Source: Nannocystis sp.
GTDB lineage: Bacteria; Myxococcota_A; Polyangia; Nannocystales; Nannocystaceae
Assembly: GCF_016714285.1 (NCBI RefSeq)
Contig: NZ_JADJNN010000006.1
Span: forward strand, 133,460 to 197,459
Length of the DNA: 64,000 nucleotides
Reading direction: 5' to 3'
Notes under the pieces: model-generated
What the model was told of the DNA's origin: nothing
Databases searched by the model: none
Seen by the model: the letters and a program-made list of their open reading frames with translations, nothing else
Part shown: in pieces, positions 17,179 through 25,293 of the stretch
Layout: each line of letters opens with the position of its first letter
How positions within the stretch are numbered: the first letter of the stretch is position 1
Translations under genes and position numbers: made by a program

Positions 17179-17393
17179 AGGACCCGCGACCTCATCCTCG
17201 CCGAAGGCGTCCCTCCACCAGGATCTGCATCGCAGCCCGCGAGACCCTCGAGGACGCCGCAGCTCGCGACGCCGCCATCGACGACGCGCAGTACGCCGAG
17301 GTCCAGCGCCGACGCAAGCTCATCGACGAGGGCAAGATGAAGCTCATCCCCTGGGAAGAGGTCGAGGCTCGCATCTTCGGCTCGGATGATTGA
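17179..17393 (+). pseudogene. Decayed tandem copy of the antitoxin-like gene
   Basis: The sequence around 17171-17200 repeats the start of the gene at 16925 (CGATCCA.GACCCGCGAC...CTCGCCGAAG), with ATG changed to AGG. The middle is frameshifted, while the last 40 codons read cleanly as an antitoxin C-terminus (KLIDEGKMKLIPWEEVEARI, stop at 17391-17393). That ending matches the family better than the intact copy does. It is a tandem duplicate that has lost its start and frame; a rejoined single gene or sequencing error is less likely because two changes are needed. Confidence 0.6.
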
Positions 17394-17699
17394 GCGCTGC
17401 GACGGCGGTCCTCGGCATGCGATATCGACTGCTGCTGTCGGACGACGCCGATCACCAGCCCCAAGGAGACATCGAGCGGGTCGCGCGACCACACCCGCAA
17501 AGCGTCAACAATCGCGTGACGAGGTCCGCTGGACCTCGGGATTGCGAGAGGCGGCCTTGGCGCCCGGCGGCCCGATGATCGAGGCCGCCTGGGAACCGGG
17601 GCCACCCGCCCCACATTGTCGACACGGCATCGAGCGTTCACCTATCATGGACGCGAGCTGCACTCAACGCCAGGATCCGCCCGACGAACCCGAGACCCC
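17394..17699. other. Intergenic region before the BKACE gene
   Basis: About 300 bases without a gene I can support. A short frame from ATG 17417 (MRYRLLLSDDA...) has a start that recalls ParE/RelE toxins but continues as non-protein-like sequence; it could be the remains of the toxin partner of the antitoxin genes upstream. The right part holds a candidate promoter at 17619-17648. Confidence 0.4.
17619..17648 (+). promoter_or_regulatory. Candidate sigma-70 promoter of the BKACE gene
   Basis: TCGACA (17619-17624), an 18-base spacer and TATCAT (17643-17648) match the consensus boxes at five of six positions each. The start codon lies about 45 bases past the expected transcription start. This suggests that the downstream module can be transcribed apart from the carboxylase operon. 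Confidence 0.45.
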
Positions 17700-18566
17700 A
17701 TGACCACCGACAAGGCGATCGTCACCTGCGCCCTCACCGGCGTGCTCACCAACCCCCGGCAGCACCCCGTCCCCGTCACGCCGGAGGAGCTCGCCGTCGC
17801 CGCGAAGCAGGCCCGCGACGCCGGCGCCTCGGTCGTGCACGTCCACTTCCGCAACCAGGAGCCCGGCCTCGGCTACCTCCCGACCTGGGACCCGCAGGTC
17901 GCCAAGGCCGTGCGCGACGCGATCAAGGCCGCCTGCCCGGACCTCATCTTCAACATGACCACCGGCGTGGTCGGCGACGACATCTCCGGCCCGCTCGCCT
18001 GCATGCACGCGATCCGCCCCGAGATCGCCGCCTGCAACGCCGGCAGCCTCAACTACCTCAAGGCCAAGTCCGACGGCAGCTGGGCCTGGCCGCCGATGCT
18101 GTTCGATAACCCGGTCACCAAGATCGAGGCCTTCCTCGACGCCATGAAGGCCTGCGGCACCCAGCCCGAGTTCGAGTGCTTCGACCTCGGCATCGTCCGC
18201 TCCGTCGGCCTCTTCGTCGACGTCGGCCTGGCCCACCACCCGCACTACAACTTCGTCATGGGCGTCGCCTCCGGCATGCCCTGCGACCCCGAGCTGCTGC
18301 CCTACCTCCGCAAGCACATCAAGCCCGGCTGCCGCTGGGAGGTCACCGCGATCGGCCGCGAGGACGTGTGGCCATTGCACCGCCGCGCCGCAGAGCTCGG
18401 CGGCGACCTGCGCACCGGCCTCGAGGACACCTTCTACCTGCCCGACGGCGCGCGCGCGCCGAACAACGGCGCCCTCATCGAGGCGATCGTCGCCGCCGCC
18501 CGCGAGGCCGGCCGCGAGATCGCCAGCCCGAGCGAGGCCCGTCAGCTCCTCGGCCTCGGCGTCTGA
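17700..18566 (+). CDS. Beta-keto acid cleavage enzyme (BKACE, DUF849)
   Basis: 288 residues, single TIM-barrel of the DUF849/BKACE family. These Zn2+ enzymes condense a beta-keto acid with acetyl-CoA, giving acetoacetate and a shorter acyl-CoA. Seen: start TDKAIVTCALTGVLTNP, the metal pair in VVHVHFRNQ (His about 47 and 49), FNMTTG, an AACNAGSLNY strand and TGLEDTFYLPDGARAPNN near the end. Several studied members act on 3-keto-5-aminohexanoate, but the family accepts many substrates. Between the carboxylase operon and the acyl-CoA genes it could cleave the keto acid formed after the hydratase/lyase step; that role is inference. Confidence 0.88.
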   Translation: MTTDKAIVTCALTGVLTNPRQHPVPVTPEELAVAAKQARDAGASVVHVHFRNQEPGLGYLPTWDPQVAKAVRDAIKAACPDLIFNMTTGVVGDDISGPLACMHAIRPEIAACNAGSLNYLKAKSDGSWAWPPMLFDNPVTKIEAFLDAMKACGTQPEFECFDLGIVRSVGLFVDVGLAHHPHYNFVMGVASGMPCDPELLPYLRKHIKPGCRWEVTAIGREDVWPLHRRAAELGGDLRTGLEDTFYLPDGARAPNNGALIEAIVAAAREAGREIASPSEARQLLGLGV

Positions 18567-18672
18567 AGCCCCGCCACACCGCGCAGTACGCCGTTTCACC
18601 GGCCTCCGCGGCGACCCCCGTCGCCGTGATCGTGCGTCCGCTGCGCGCCGAGGATGTTACGCTGCGGCCCGC

Positions 18673-19827
18673 ATGACGCCCGCACCCGCGATCACGGACG
18701 ACGAGCGCGCCGCCTTCCGCGACACCCTGCGCCGCTTCGTCGACCGCGAGCTGATGCCCCACATCGACGCCTGGGAGGAGGCCGCCGAGTTCCCGCGCGA
18801 CCTGTACCTTCGGGCAGGTGAGCTCGGCCTGCTCGGCCTCGGCTTCCCGGAGGCCTACGGCGGCAGCCCCGGCGACAGCATCAGCGTGATCCACACCTGC
18901 GAGGAGCTCGCGCGCACCGGCGCCGGTGGCCTCATCGCCGGCCTGCTCAGCCACGGCATCGGCCTGCCGCCGATCGTGAACCTCGGCAGCGACGAGCAGA
19001 AGCAGCGCCTGATCCCCGATGTCCTCGCCGGCCGCAAGATCGCCGCCCTCGCCATCAGCGAACCCTCCGGCGGCTCCGACGTCGCCAATCTCCGCACCAC
19101 CGCGCGCCGGGCCACCGACGCCGGGGGCGACCACTTCGTCGTCCACGGCAGCAAGATGTTCATCACCTCGGGCATGCGCGCCGACCTCATCACCGTCGCC
19201 GTCCGCACCGGCGGCCCCGGCCTCGGCGGCATCTCCCTGCTCGTCGTCGACGGCGACTCCCCCGGCCTCACCCGCACCCCGCTCAAGAAGATGGGCTGGT
19301 GGTGCTCCGACACCGCCGCCCTCTACTTCGACGAGTGCCGCGTCCCCGCCCGCAACCTGCTCGGTCAGCAAGACCACGGCTTCCTCGGCATCATGCAGAA
19401 CTTCAACCGCGAGCGCCTGATGCTCGCGGCGATGGCCGTGGCCTTCGCCCAGGTCTGCTACGACGACGCCCTGGCGTGGGCCCGCGAGCGCGAGACCTTC
19501 GGCAAGCCGCTGATCACCCGCCAGGTCATCCGCCACAAGCTGGTCGACATGCTCACCCGCATCGAACCAGTCCGCTGCTGGCTGTACGATCTGGCCCGCC
19601 GCGTCGACGCCGGCGAGTGGCCGATCGCCCAGCTGTGCATGCTCAAGAACGCCGCCACCAGCTGCGTCGAGCACTGCGCCCGCGAGGGCGTGCAGATCCT
19701 CGGCGGCGCCGGCTACATGCGCGGCACCCGGGTCGAGCGGATCTTCCGTGAGACCAAGGTGCTAGCGATCGGCGGCGGCGCCGAGGAGATCATGAAGGAC
19801 CTCGCCTCCCGCCAGCTCGGCTGGTGA
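18673..19827 (+). CDS. Acyl-CoA dehydrogenase (second)
   Basis: 384 residues, same length and fold as the enzyme at 12837 but clearly diverged. FAD-binding and substrate motifs are ALAISEPSGGSDVANLRTTA, KMFITSG, RETFGKPLITRQVIRHKLVD and the end AIGGGAEEIM. The catalytic Glu is expected in FNRERLMLA, as in isovaleryl-CoA/long-chain dehydrogenases. Substrate probably a medium- or branched-chain acyl-CoA. TACGCT ends 9 bases before the ATG and no clear Shine-Dalgarno is present. It is followed after 35 bases by the acyl-CoA ligase. Confidence 0.87.
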   Translation: MTPAPAITDDERAAFRDTLRRFVDRELMPHIDAWEEAAEFPRDLYLRAGELGLLGLGFPEAYGGSPGDSISVIHTCEELARTGAGGLIAGLLSHGIGLPPIVNLGSDEQKQRLIPDVLAGRKIAALAISEPSGGSDVANLRTTARRATDAGGDHFVVHGSKMFITSGMRADLITVAVRTGGPGLGGISLLVVDGDSPGLTRTPLKKMGWWCSDTAALYFDECRVPARNLLGQQDHGFLGIMQNFNRERLMLAAMAVAFAQVCYDDALAWARERETFGKPLITRQVIRHKLVDMLTRIEPVRCWLYDLARRVDAGEWPIAQLCMLKNAATSCVEHCAREGVQILGGAGYMRGTRVERIFRETKVLAIGGGAEEIMKDLASRQLGW

Positions 19828-19862
19828 TCCCACCATAACCTCTGACAAGCAGGCAACCGCTC

Positions 19863-21659
19863 GTGGCCGCAGACACCATCCCCTCCCGCTTCTTCGCCCA
19901 GGGCGTCGCCCACCCCGACAGGCCCGCCACCCACTCGCGCAAGGACGGCGCCTGGCAGACCCTCTCGTGGCGCCAGTACACCCAGCTGGTCCGCCGCATC
20001 GCCCGCGCCCTCATCGCCCTCGGCGTCCAGCCCGGCCACACCACCTGTATCCTCGGCTACAACCGCCTCGAATGGTCGGCCTTCGCCCTCGGCACCCAGG
20101 CCGCCGCAGGCGCCCCCGCAGGCATCTATACCACCTGCTCGCCCAGCGAGGTGCAATACATCATCCACCACGCCGAGGCCGCCGTCGTGCTCGTCGAGAA
20201 CGCCGCCCAGTTCGCCAAGGTCGCCCAGGAGCGCCACCGCCTGCCGCAGCTGCGCCACGTCGTGCTCATGCAGGGGGCCACCGTCGACGACCCCCTCGCC
20301 CTCTCCTGGGACCAGTTCCTCGCCCGCGGCGACGCCACCCCCGACAGCGCCGTCGACGAGCGCGTCCGCGACATCCCGGAGGACGCCACCGCGACCTATA
20401 TCTACACCTCCGGCACCACCGGCCCGCCCAAGGCCGTGATGCTCAGCCACCTCAATGTCCTGTGGACCGCCGACTCCGTCACCTCGATGATGAAGTTCAG
20501 CCCGGACGACAGCATGCTGTCGTACCTCCCGCTGTCACACATCGCCGAGCAGCTCATCTCACTCTACGGCCCGGTCATCCTCGGCAATCAGGTCTACTTC
20601 GCCGAGTCGCTGGAGAAGGTCCCCGAGAACCTCAAGGAGGTCCAGCCGACGATCTTCTTCGGCGTGCCCCGGATCTGGGAGAAGTTCCACGCCGCCGTGC
20701 GCGGCAAGCTGGCCCAGGTCACCGGCACCAAGAAGCACCTGATCAACTGGGCCATGGGCGTCGCCCGCCGCGTCCACGCGCTGCGCAACCGCAGCGCGCC
20801 GATCCCCAGCCTGCTCGGCCTGCAATACGCGCTCGCCCAGCGCCTCGTGTTCCGCAAGCTCAAGACCGCCCTCGGCCTCGGCCGCGTCAAGGTCTGCTCG
20901 TCCGGCGCCGCGCCGATCTCCGGCGAGGTGCTCGAGTTCTTCAGCGGCCTCGACCTCGTCGTCCACGAGGTCTACGGCCAGTCCGAGGACACCGGCCCCA
21001 CCTCCACCAACTTCCCCGGCAACACCCGCTTCGGCTCCGTCGGCAAGCCGATCCCCGGCGTCGAGGTCCGCCTCGGCGAGGACGGCGAGATCCTCGTCCG
21101 CGGCAAGAACGTCTTCAAGGGCTACTACAAGGACCCCGCCGCCACCGCCGAGACCCTCATCGACGGCTGGCTGCACTCCGGCGACCTCGGCTCCTTCGAC
21201 GCCGAGGGCTACCTCCACATCACCGGCCGCAAGAAGGAGATCATCATCACCGCCGGCGGCAAGAACATCGCCCCGAAGAACATCGAGGCCGCCCTCAAGC
21301 AGCACCCGCTCGTCGAGGAGGCCGTCATCATCGGCGACCGCCGCCGCTTCATCAGCGCCCTCATCACCCTGCAAGCCCCGGCCGTCGCCGCCTGGCTCGC
21401 CGAGCGCGGCCACCACGGCGGCGGCGAAAGCACGGCCCCCCACGAACACCCCGCCGTGCTCGCCGAGCTGAGCGCCTGGGTCGACAAGGCCAACGAGGAA
21501 TTCGCCCGCGTCGAACACGTGCGAAAGTTCCGCGTCCTGCCCCGCAGCCTCAGCGAGGCCGAGGGCGAGCTCACCCCGACACTCAAGCTCAAGCGCCGCG
21601 TCATCGACAAGAACTGGTCCGAGTACATCGAGGGGATGTACGCCGGCCCCGGCGAATGA
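19863..21659 (+). CDS. AMP-dependent long-chain acyl-CoA synthetase
   Basis: 598 residues, GTG start. It activates a fatty acid to its CoA thioester using ATP. AMP-binding signature TYIYTSGTTGPPKAVMLS (about residue 180), then LSYLPLSHIAEQ, GVPRIWEKF, VYGQSEDTGPTS, LHSGDLGSFDAEGYLHITGR and the catalytic Lys region near GELTPTLKLKRR; this build is typical of long-chain (FAA1/FadD15-like) synthetases. There is no membrane helix. It would bring free acids into the catabolic block, the task of atuH in the terpene cluster. Likely cotranscribed with the dehydrogenase upstream and the SDR downstream. Confidence 0.92.
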   Translation: MAADTIPSRFFAQGVAHPDRPATHSRKDGAWQTLSWRQYTQLVRRIARALIALGVQPGHTTCILGYNRLEWSAFALGTQAAAGAPAGIYTTCSPSEVQYIIHHAEAAVVLVENAAQFAKVAQERHRLPQLRHVVLMQGATVDDPLALSWDQFLARGDATPDSAVDERVRDIPEDATATYIYTSGTTGPPKAVMLSHLNVLWTADSVTSMMKFSPDDSMLSYLPLSHIAEQLISLYGPVILGNQVYFAESLEKVPENLKEVQPTIFFGVPRIWEKFHAAVRGKLAQVTGTKKHLINWAMGVARRVHALRNRSAPIPSLLGLQYALAQRLVFRKLKTALGLGRVKVCSSGAAPISGEVLEFFSGLDLVVHEVYGQSEDTGPTSTNFPGNTRFGSVGKPIPGVEVRLGEDGEILVRGKNVFKGYYKDPAATAETLIDGWLHSGDLGSFDAEGYLHITGRKKEIIITAGGKNIAPKNIEAALKQHPLVEEAVIIGDRRRFISALITLQAPAVAAWLAERGHHGGGESTAPHEHPAVLAELSAWVDKANEEFARVEHVRKFRVLPRSLSEAEGELTPTLKLKRRVIDKNWSEYIEGMYAGPGE

Positions 21660-21714
21660 CGACATGCGCGATGCGCAGCGCCATCACCACCATCGCCGGG
21701 CTCGAGCCAGGCGC

Positions 21715-22518
21715 ATGACCACCGTCGCCGTCATCGGCGCCTCGTCCGGCATCGGCCTCGCCTGCGCCGTCCACCTCGCCCACCGCGGCTACCACGTGTT
21801 CGGCACCAGCCGGCGACCGCCGCCTGGCCAGGTGCCGTTCGAGTTCGTCGCCATGGACGTCACCTCCGAGGCCTCGGTCGAGCACGCGCTCGCCGTGATC
21901 CTCGCGCGCGCCGGCCAGCTCGACGCGATCGTCCACAGCGCCGGCATCGGCTTCGCCGGCGCCATCGAGGACACCAGCGTCAGCGAGGCGCAGCAGCAGT
22001 TCGACACCAACTTCTTCGGCGCCCACCGGGTCCTGCGCGCCGCCCTGCCCGCCCTGCGCGCCAGCCGGGGCCGCGTCATCATCATCTCGAGCATCGGCGG
22101 CGCGATCGCCCTGCCCTTCCAGGGCATCTACTGCGCCAGCAAGTTCGCCCTCGAGGGCCTCGGCGAGGCCCTCTCGCACGAGCTCCACGGCTCCGGCATC
22201 CGCGTCGTCCTGGTCCAACCCGGCGACTTCCACACCGGCTTCACCGACGCCCGCACCATGGTCCGCGCCAGCGGCGACGCGTCGATCTATCAGCACCAAC
22301 TCGAGCGAAGCCTCGCCGTCATGATCGCCGACGAGCGCCGCGGCCCCGACCCCCGCGACGTCGCCCGCGTCGTCGAGCACGCCCTCCGCGTCGCCCGCCC
22401 CCAGCTTCGCTACCCGGTCGGCATGCCGCTGCAGCGGTGGTCGATCGTCCTCAAGCATCTCCTGCCCTGGCGCCTGTTCGCGGCGATCCTCCGCATGATC
22501 TACAAGATCCGCGGCTGA
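21715..22518 (+). CDS. Short-chain dehydrogenase/reductase (classical)
   Basis: 267 residues from ATG 21715. It has a complete classical SDR set: GASSGIG (residues 7-13), HSAGIGFAGAIED, IIISSIGG and the catalytic YCASK (Tyr about 139, Lys 143). The C-terminus is extended by about 60 residues with a hydrophobic amphipathic end (WSIVLKHLLPWRLFAAILRM), as in membrane-associated SDRs acting on lipids, retinol or 3-keto acyl groups. It could take the place of AtuG in the cluster. It is the last gene of the block and converges on the zinc-finger protein, 5 bases between stops. Confidence 0.88.
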   Translation: MTTVAVIGASSGIGLACAVHLAHRGYHVFGTSRRPPPGQVPFEFVAMDVTSEASVEHALAVILARAGQLDAIVHSAGIGFAGAIEDTSVSEAQQQFDTNFFGAHRVLRAALPALRASRGRVIIISSIGGAIALPFQGIYCASKFALEGLGEALSHELHGSGIRVVLVQPGDFHTGFTDARTMVRASGDASIYQHQLERSLAVMIADERRGPDPRDVARVVEHALRVARPQLRYPVGMPLQRWSIVLKHLLPWRLFAAILRMIYKIRG

Positions 22519-22523
22519 CCCCC

Positions 22524-23624
22524 TCAGCGGCGCGCCCCGGCCCGGCGCACCTCGACCACCCCGCCCAGGCGCTCGACCACCACCACCACCGCGTCGCCGA
22601 CCTCCCAGCCGTCGTACTCCGGCCTCGGCACCTTCTCTGTATGCAGCGCACCGTCGGCGCCGTAGCGAAACACCACCGTGTACTCGCCCTCCTGCGTGAT
22701 CCGCTCGTCATCTCCGTTTGGCGCGAGCAGGGCGAAGCGCAGCCCCCCGTGCCCCTCGCCCGCGATCACCTCGCTGCGAACGGGCGCCCACGCCTGGGTG
22801 ATATAGTCGCACCAGGTCGCGTCGACCGGGCGCGTGCAATGCTTGGTCCGCGTGCGCGTCACCGATCGCGTGCACTGCTTGGGGACGCCGTGACAGGTCC
22901 GGGTGAACGACCCGTTGCCGTTGCGCTCGGTGCTGCATTCCTGGGTCTCGCCGCAGGCGTAGGATTCCCGGTCCTCGTAAGATTCGCTCCCGCAATCGTA
23001 GGTCTCGTCGTGGTGGTGTTTCGGATAACAACTCGTGATCCGGACCCCGGGGATCGCCCCCTCGCCCGCGATCGGTGGCCTGCCCGCGCTGGCCTGCACC
23101 GCCGTCTGCCAGTCCCCCGCGCTCAGGTCCTGCCAGCGCTCGAGGTGGGTCGTGTGCTGCCATTGCAGGCGCGACACGCTGCCCGCGACCTCGTGATCGA
23201 TGAAGCCCCAGACCGCCAGGCCGCCGGCCCCGAGCGCGCCGCCCAGCGCGATCCGCTTGAACCACGAGGCGCGCCGCTTCGGCGGCGCCACGGGGGCGAC
23301 CTCGGCCGCGACGTCCCCGGTCTTGCCGGACGACTTCGCCTGGCCGCGAGCGCCCCCGCAGCTGTGGCAGGTCGCCGCGCCGGCCCGGTTGTTCGACCCG
23401 CAGAAGCCACACGACCAGTCGGCCCCGCCGAGCGCCGCGGCCAGCACTTCGGGCGCGGTGATCGCCTCCTTCGCAAACGCGGCCTCGTCGGGCGGACGCA
23501 TCGCGTCGAGCTCGTGCTGCTCCCGCGGGTCACCGCACTCGGGGCAACGCTGCTCCTCGCCGCTGATGTCACGCCGGCTGCAGCGAGTGCAGTCCCAGCG
23601 CCCCCACACCGTGACGGTCCCCAT
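22524..23624 (-). CDS. Double zinc-finger, single-pass membrane protein
   Basis: 366 residues from ATG 23624. Two treble-Cys motifs lie at the N-terminus: WDCTRCSRRDISGEEQRCPE followed by Cys (about 9-31) and WSCGFCGSNNRAGAATCHSC (about 71-90), both W-x-C-x2-C-x(10-11)-C-x2-C like RanBP2-type fingers. One membrane helix follows (RIALGGALGAGGLAVWGFID, about 125). The outer part is unusual, rich in His, Cys, Glu and Tyr (PKHHHDETYDCGSESYEDRE), and ends in beta-strand-like sequence. The arrangement resembles sensors or envelope proteins with cytoplasmic zinc ribbons, but I know no named family. It converges with the SDR gene. Confidence 0.7.
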   Translation of the reverse strand: MGTVTVWGRWDCTRCSRRDISGEEQRCPECGDPREQHELDAMRPPDEAAFAKEAITAPEVLAAALGGADWSCGFCGSNNRAGAATCHSCGGARGQAKSSGKTGDVAAEVAPVAPPKRRASWFKRIALGGALGAGGLAVWGFIDHEVAGSVSRLQWQHTTHLERWQDLSAGDWQTAVQASAGRPPIAGEGAIPGVRITSCYPKHHHDETYDCGSESYEDRESYACGETQECSTERNGNGSFTRTCHGVPKQCTRSVTRTRTKHCTRPVDATWCDYITQAWAPVRSEVIAGEGHGGLRFALLAPNGDDERITQEGEYTVVFRYGADGALHTEKVPRPEYDGWEVGDAVVVVVERLGGVVEVRRAGARR

Positions 23625-23813
23625 CGCCCGCAGGGTAACCCGGCCTCGCCCCGTTCGAGCCTGAATCAACGCCTCGCGCAAGCCGATACCCGGGGCGCCC
23701 CCATGGTCGAGCCTCGCGCCACAGCGCTTGTGCCCGGCAGGGCCGCGGAGCTGTGAGCGCGCGGCCGCGCCTACCTGCTGCGCCTCAAGTCTGGCGACGA
23801 CCCCGAGGGCTGG

Positions 23814-23819
23814 TATAGA
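23814..23819 (+). promoter_or_regulatory. Extended -10 promoter element of the STAS gene
   Basis: TGGTATAGA gives a TGn extension and TATAGA (five of six). The start codon at 23843 follows after 23 bases, which include a GGGGAG Shine-Dalgarno. No good -35 is seen, consistent with an extended -10 type. Confidence 0.45.
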
Positions 23820-23842
23820 CTCGGGCACTGAGTGGGGAGACG

Positions 23843-24151
23843 ATGGCGGAGATGAAATACAATGTTGAACACACCGGCGACGAGACGATCCTTACAATCG
23901 AGGGCACGCTCGACGTTATGACGGCGCCTGAGCTCCGCACGGTTGTGGATCAGCTGGTCAATGAAAGGCGACAGTCGGTCACCCTCGAACTGTCATCCCT
24001 GCGCTTGATCGACAGCTCCGGTGTCGGCGTGATCGTCTCGCTATTCAAGCGCATCCGCGCCAACGGCGGGCAGGTCAAGATCGTCGGGCTCCGCGATCAG
24101 CCTCGGGCGATCTTCCGCCTGTTGCGCCTCGATCGCGTCTTCCCCGTGTAG
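23843..24151 (+). CDS. STAS-domain anti-sigma factor antagonist
   Basis: 102 residues, one STAS domain. The pattern TLDVMTAPELRTVVDQLV, VTLELSSLRLIDSSGVGVIV and GGQVKIVGL is typical of SpoIIAA/RsbV-like proteins; the Ser in LIDSSGVG is the residue phosphorylated by the partner kinase. Such proteins release a sigma factor or other target from an anti-sigma factor when unphosphorylated. GGGGAG lies 7 bases before the ATG. No anti-sigma kinase, phosphatase or sigma factor is encoded nearby, so the partner must be elsewhere. Confidence 0.9.
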   Translation: MAEMKYNVEHTGDETILTIEGTLDVMTAPELRTVVDQLVNERRQSVTLELSSLRLIDSSGVGVIVSLFKRIRANGGQVKIVGLRDQPRAIFRLLRLDRVFPV

Positions 24152-24563
24152 CTCGGGTCAGCGGCATGATCGGCCTACGTGTGCCCGCGACGCTTGGGTA
24201 CCGCCATCTCCCCGCTGGCGTGGGCTGCGGATGGCCTGGGCGGGCCTGGCGGTCAGGCGGTCGCGGAGCGGTCACCCTCGCCTGCTCCCCAGGGCCTTTC
24301 CTCATGCGGACCTGCATGGATGAGGTCGATTACCGCCCAGGTCCGCCCAACGTACTGCGATTGGTCAAGCTTCGCACCTCCGCGCCGCGACCGACGTAGG
24401 AGACGGCGAGTTACTTACCCCAGTCGAAGACATCGCCCGCGTCCGCCACGCGACGCAGCGGTCGCAAACCAGCGACGCGGAGCTGTGAGCTCGCGGATGC
24501 GCCTGCCTCCGCCAGGCTTCGCCGTGGGACCCGATCACGCGCAGGGCCCGAGACGAAATCTGT
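24152..24563. other. Intergenic region, no gene seen
   Basis: About 410 bases between the STAS gene and the lipoprotein promoter. The frames present look random and none has a start signal. A segment near 24477 (GCGGAGCTGTGAGC) also occurs at about 23747, on the other side of the STAS gene, so that gene is flanked by a short direct repeat. Confidence 0.5.
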
Positions 24564-24593
24564 TTGACACGCCTCGGCAAACCCACCTACTGT
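24564..24593 (+). promoter_or_regulatory. Sigma-70-type promoter, probably leaderless
   Basis: A perfect TTGACA (24564-24569), an 18-base spacer and TACTGT (24588-24593) form the best promoter in the window. The -10 ends 6 bases before ATG 24600, so the predicted transcription start falls on or next to the start codon. Confidence 0.65.
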
Positions 24594-24599
24594 CAGATC

Positions 24600-25133
24600 A
24601 TGGACGACTGGTTCGGGTTACAGGGGGGCTTGGTGGCGGTGGGTCTGCTGGCGGCGGTGCCGGGGTGTAAGGACTCCGACACGGACACGACGACAGGGAA
24701 CACAACGAGCACGGAGCCGGCCTCCACGGGTGACACCGGGGGCACCTCGACGGCGAACGGGACCACCGGCGACACACCGACCAGCTCGGGCACGGGCAGC
24801 GCCACCGGCAGCACGGGCGACGCCACCACCGGCGACGCCACCACCGGTGACTCCACCACCGGCGACTCCACCACCGGCGGCGTCGAGACCCCCCCGGCAT
24901 GCGTCTCCTATGGGGCGAAGGTCACCGAGTGCTACGATATGGGGGCGGGCGTGATGGCCGCGAAGTACTGTGCCGACGCGCTCATGAACTACGAAGCCTC
25001 CTACGGGCCCGACTGCGTGCAGGCCTACGAGGAGTTCTTGGTCTGCCTCTCCGCGCTCAGCTGTGCGGAGTTCACAGGTCCCGATCCGGTATGCGTGGAC
25101 CAGTCTGACGCGCTGGACGTCGCGTGCCCGTAG
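24600..25133 (+). CDS. Small secreted lipoprotein with Thr-rich linker
   Basis: 177 residues. The hydrophobic leader ends AAVPGC, a lipobox. Residues 25-97 are a Thr/Gly/Ser/Asp linker with an almost perfect 15-bp tandem repeat encoding GDATT/GDSTT four times. The C-terminal 75 residues form a small domain with eight Cys (ACVSYGAKVTECYDM, LSCAEF, ending VACP), probably disulfide-bonded outside the cell. Many myxobacterial lipoproteins share this plan; the function is unknown. Confidence 0.8.
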   Translation: MDDWFGLQGGLVAVGLLAAVPGCKDSDTDTTTGNTTSTEPASTGDTGGTSTANGTTGDTPTSSGTGSATGSTGDATTGDATTGDSTTGDSTTGGVETPPACVSYGAKVTECYDMGAGVMAAKYCADALMNYEASYGPDCVQAYEEFLVCLSALSCAEFTGPDPVCVDQSDALDVACP

Positions 25134-25152
25134 CCTCGCGCCCAGAGCCCCG

Positions 25153-25290
25153 ATGATCTTCGTCTCCGGCACCAAGCGCAGCGGCACCTCGATGTGGATG
25201 CAGGTGCTGCAGGCCGCGGGCCTGCCGATCCTCGGCAAGGCCTTCCCGCGCGACTGGGGCACCAGTCCGCTGCACAACGGGTATGCTCGG
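25153..25290 (+). pseudogene. 5' fragment of a sulfotransferase-like gene
   Basis: The frame from ATG 25153 reads MIFVSGTKRSGTSMWMQVLQ, then AAGLPILGKAFPRDWG: the N-terminus of a sulfotransferase with the 5'-phosphosulfate-binding loop SGTKRSGTS. After about 43 residues the homology stops at LHNGYA and the frame runs into the leader of the next gene. No later sulfotransferase motif is found nearby, so this is a truncated remnant or a gene cut by a deletion that joined it to the lipoprotein gene. Confidence 0.55.
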
Positions 25291-25293
25291 TCG

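Noticed and set aside
17417..17578. Possible toxin gene (MRYRLLLSDDA start)
   Set aside because: Only the first ten residues look toxin-like; the rest is not protein-like and there is no start signal.
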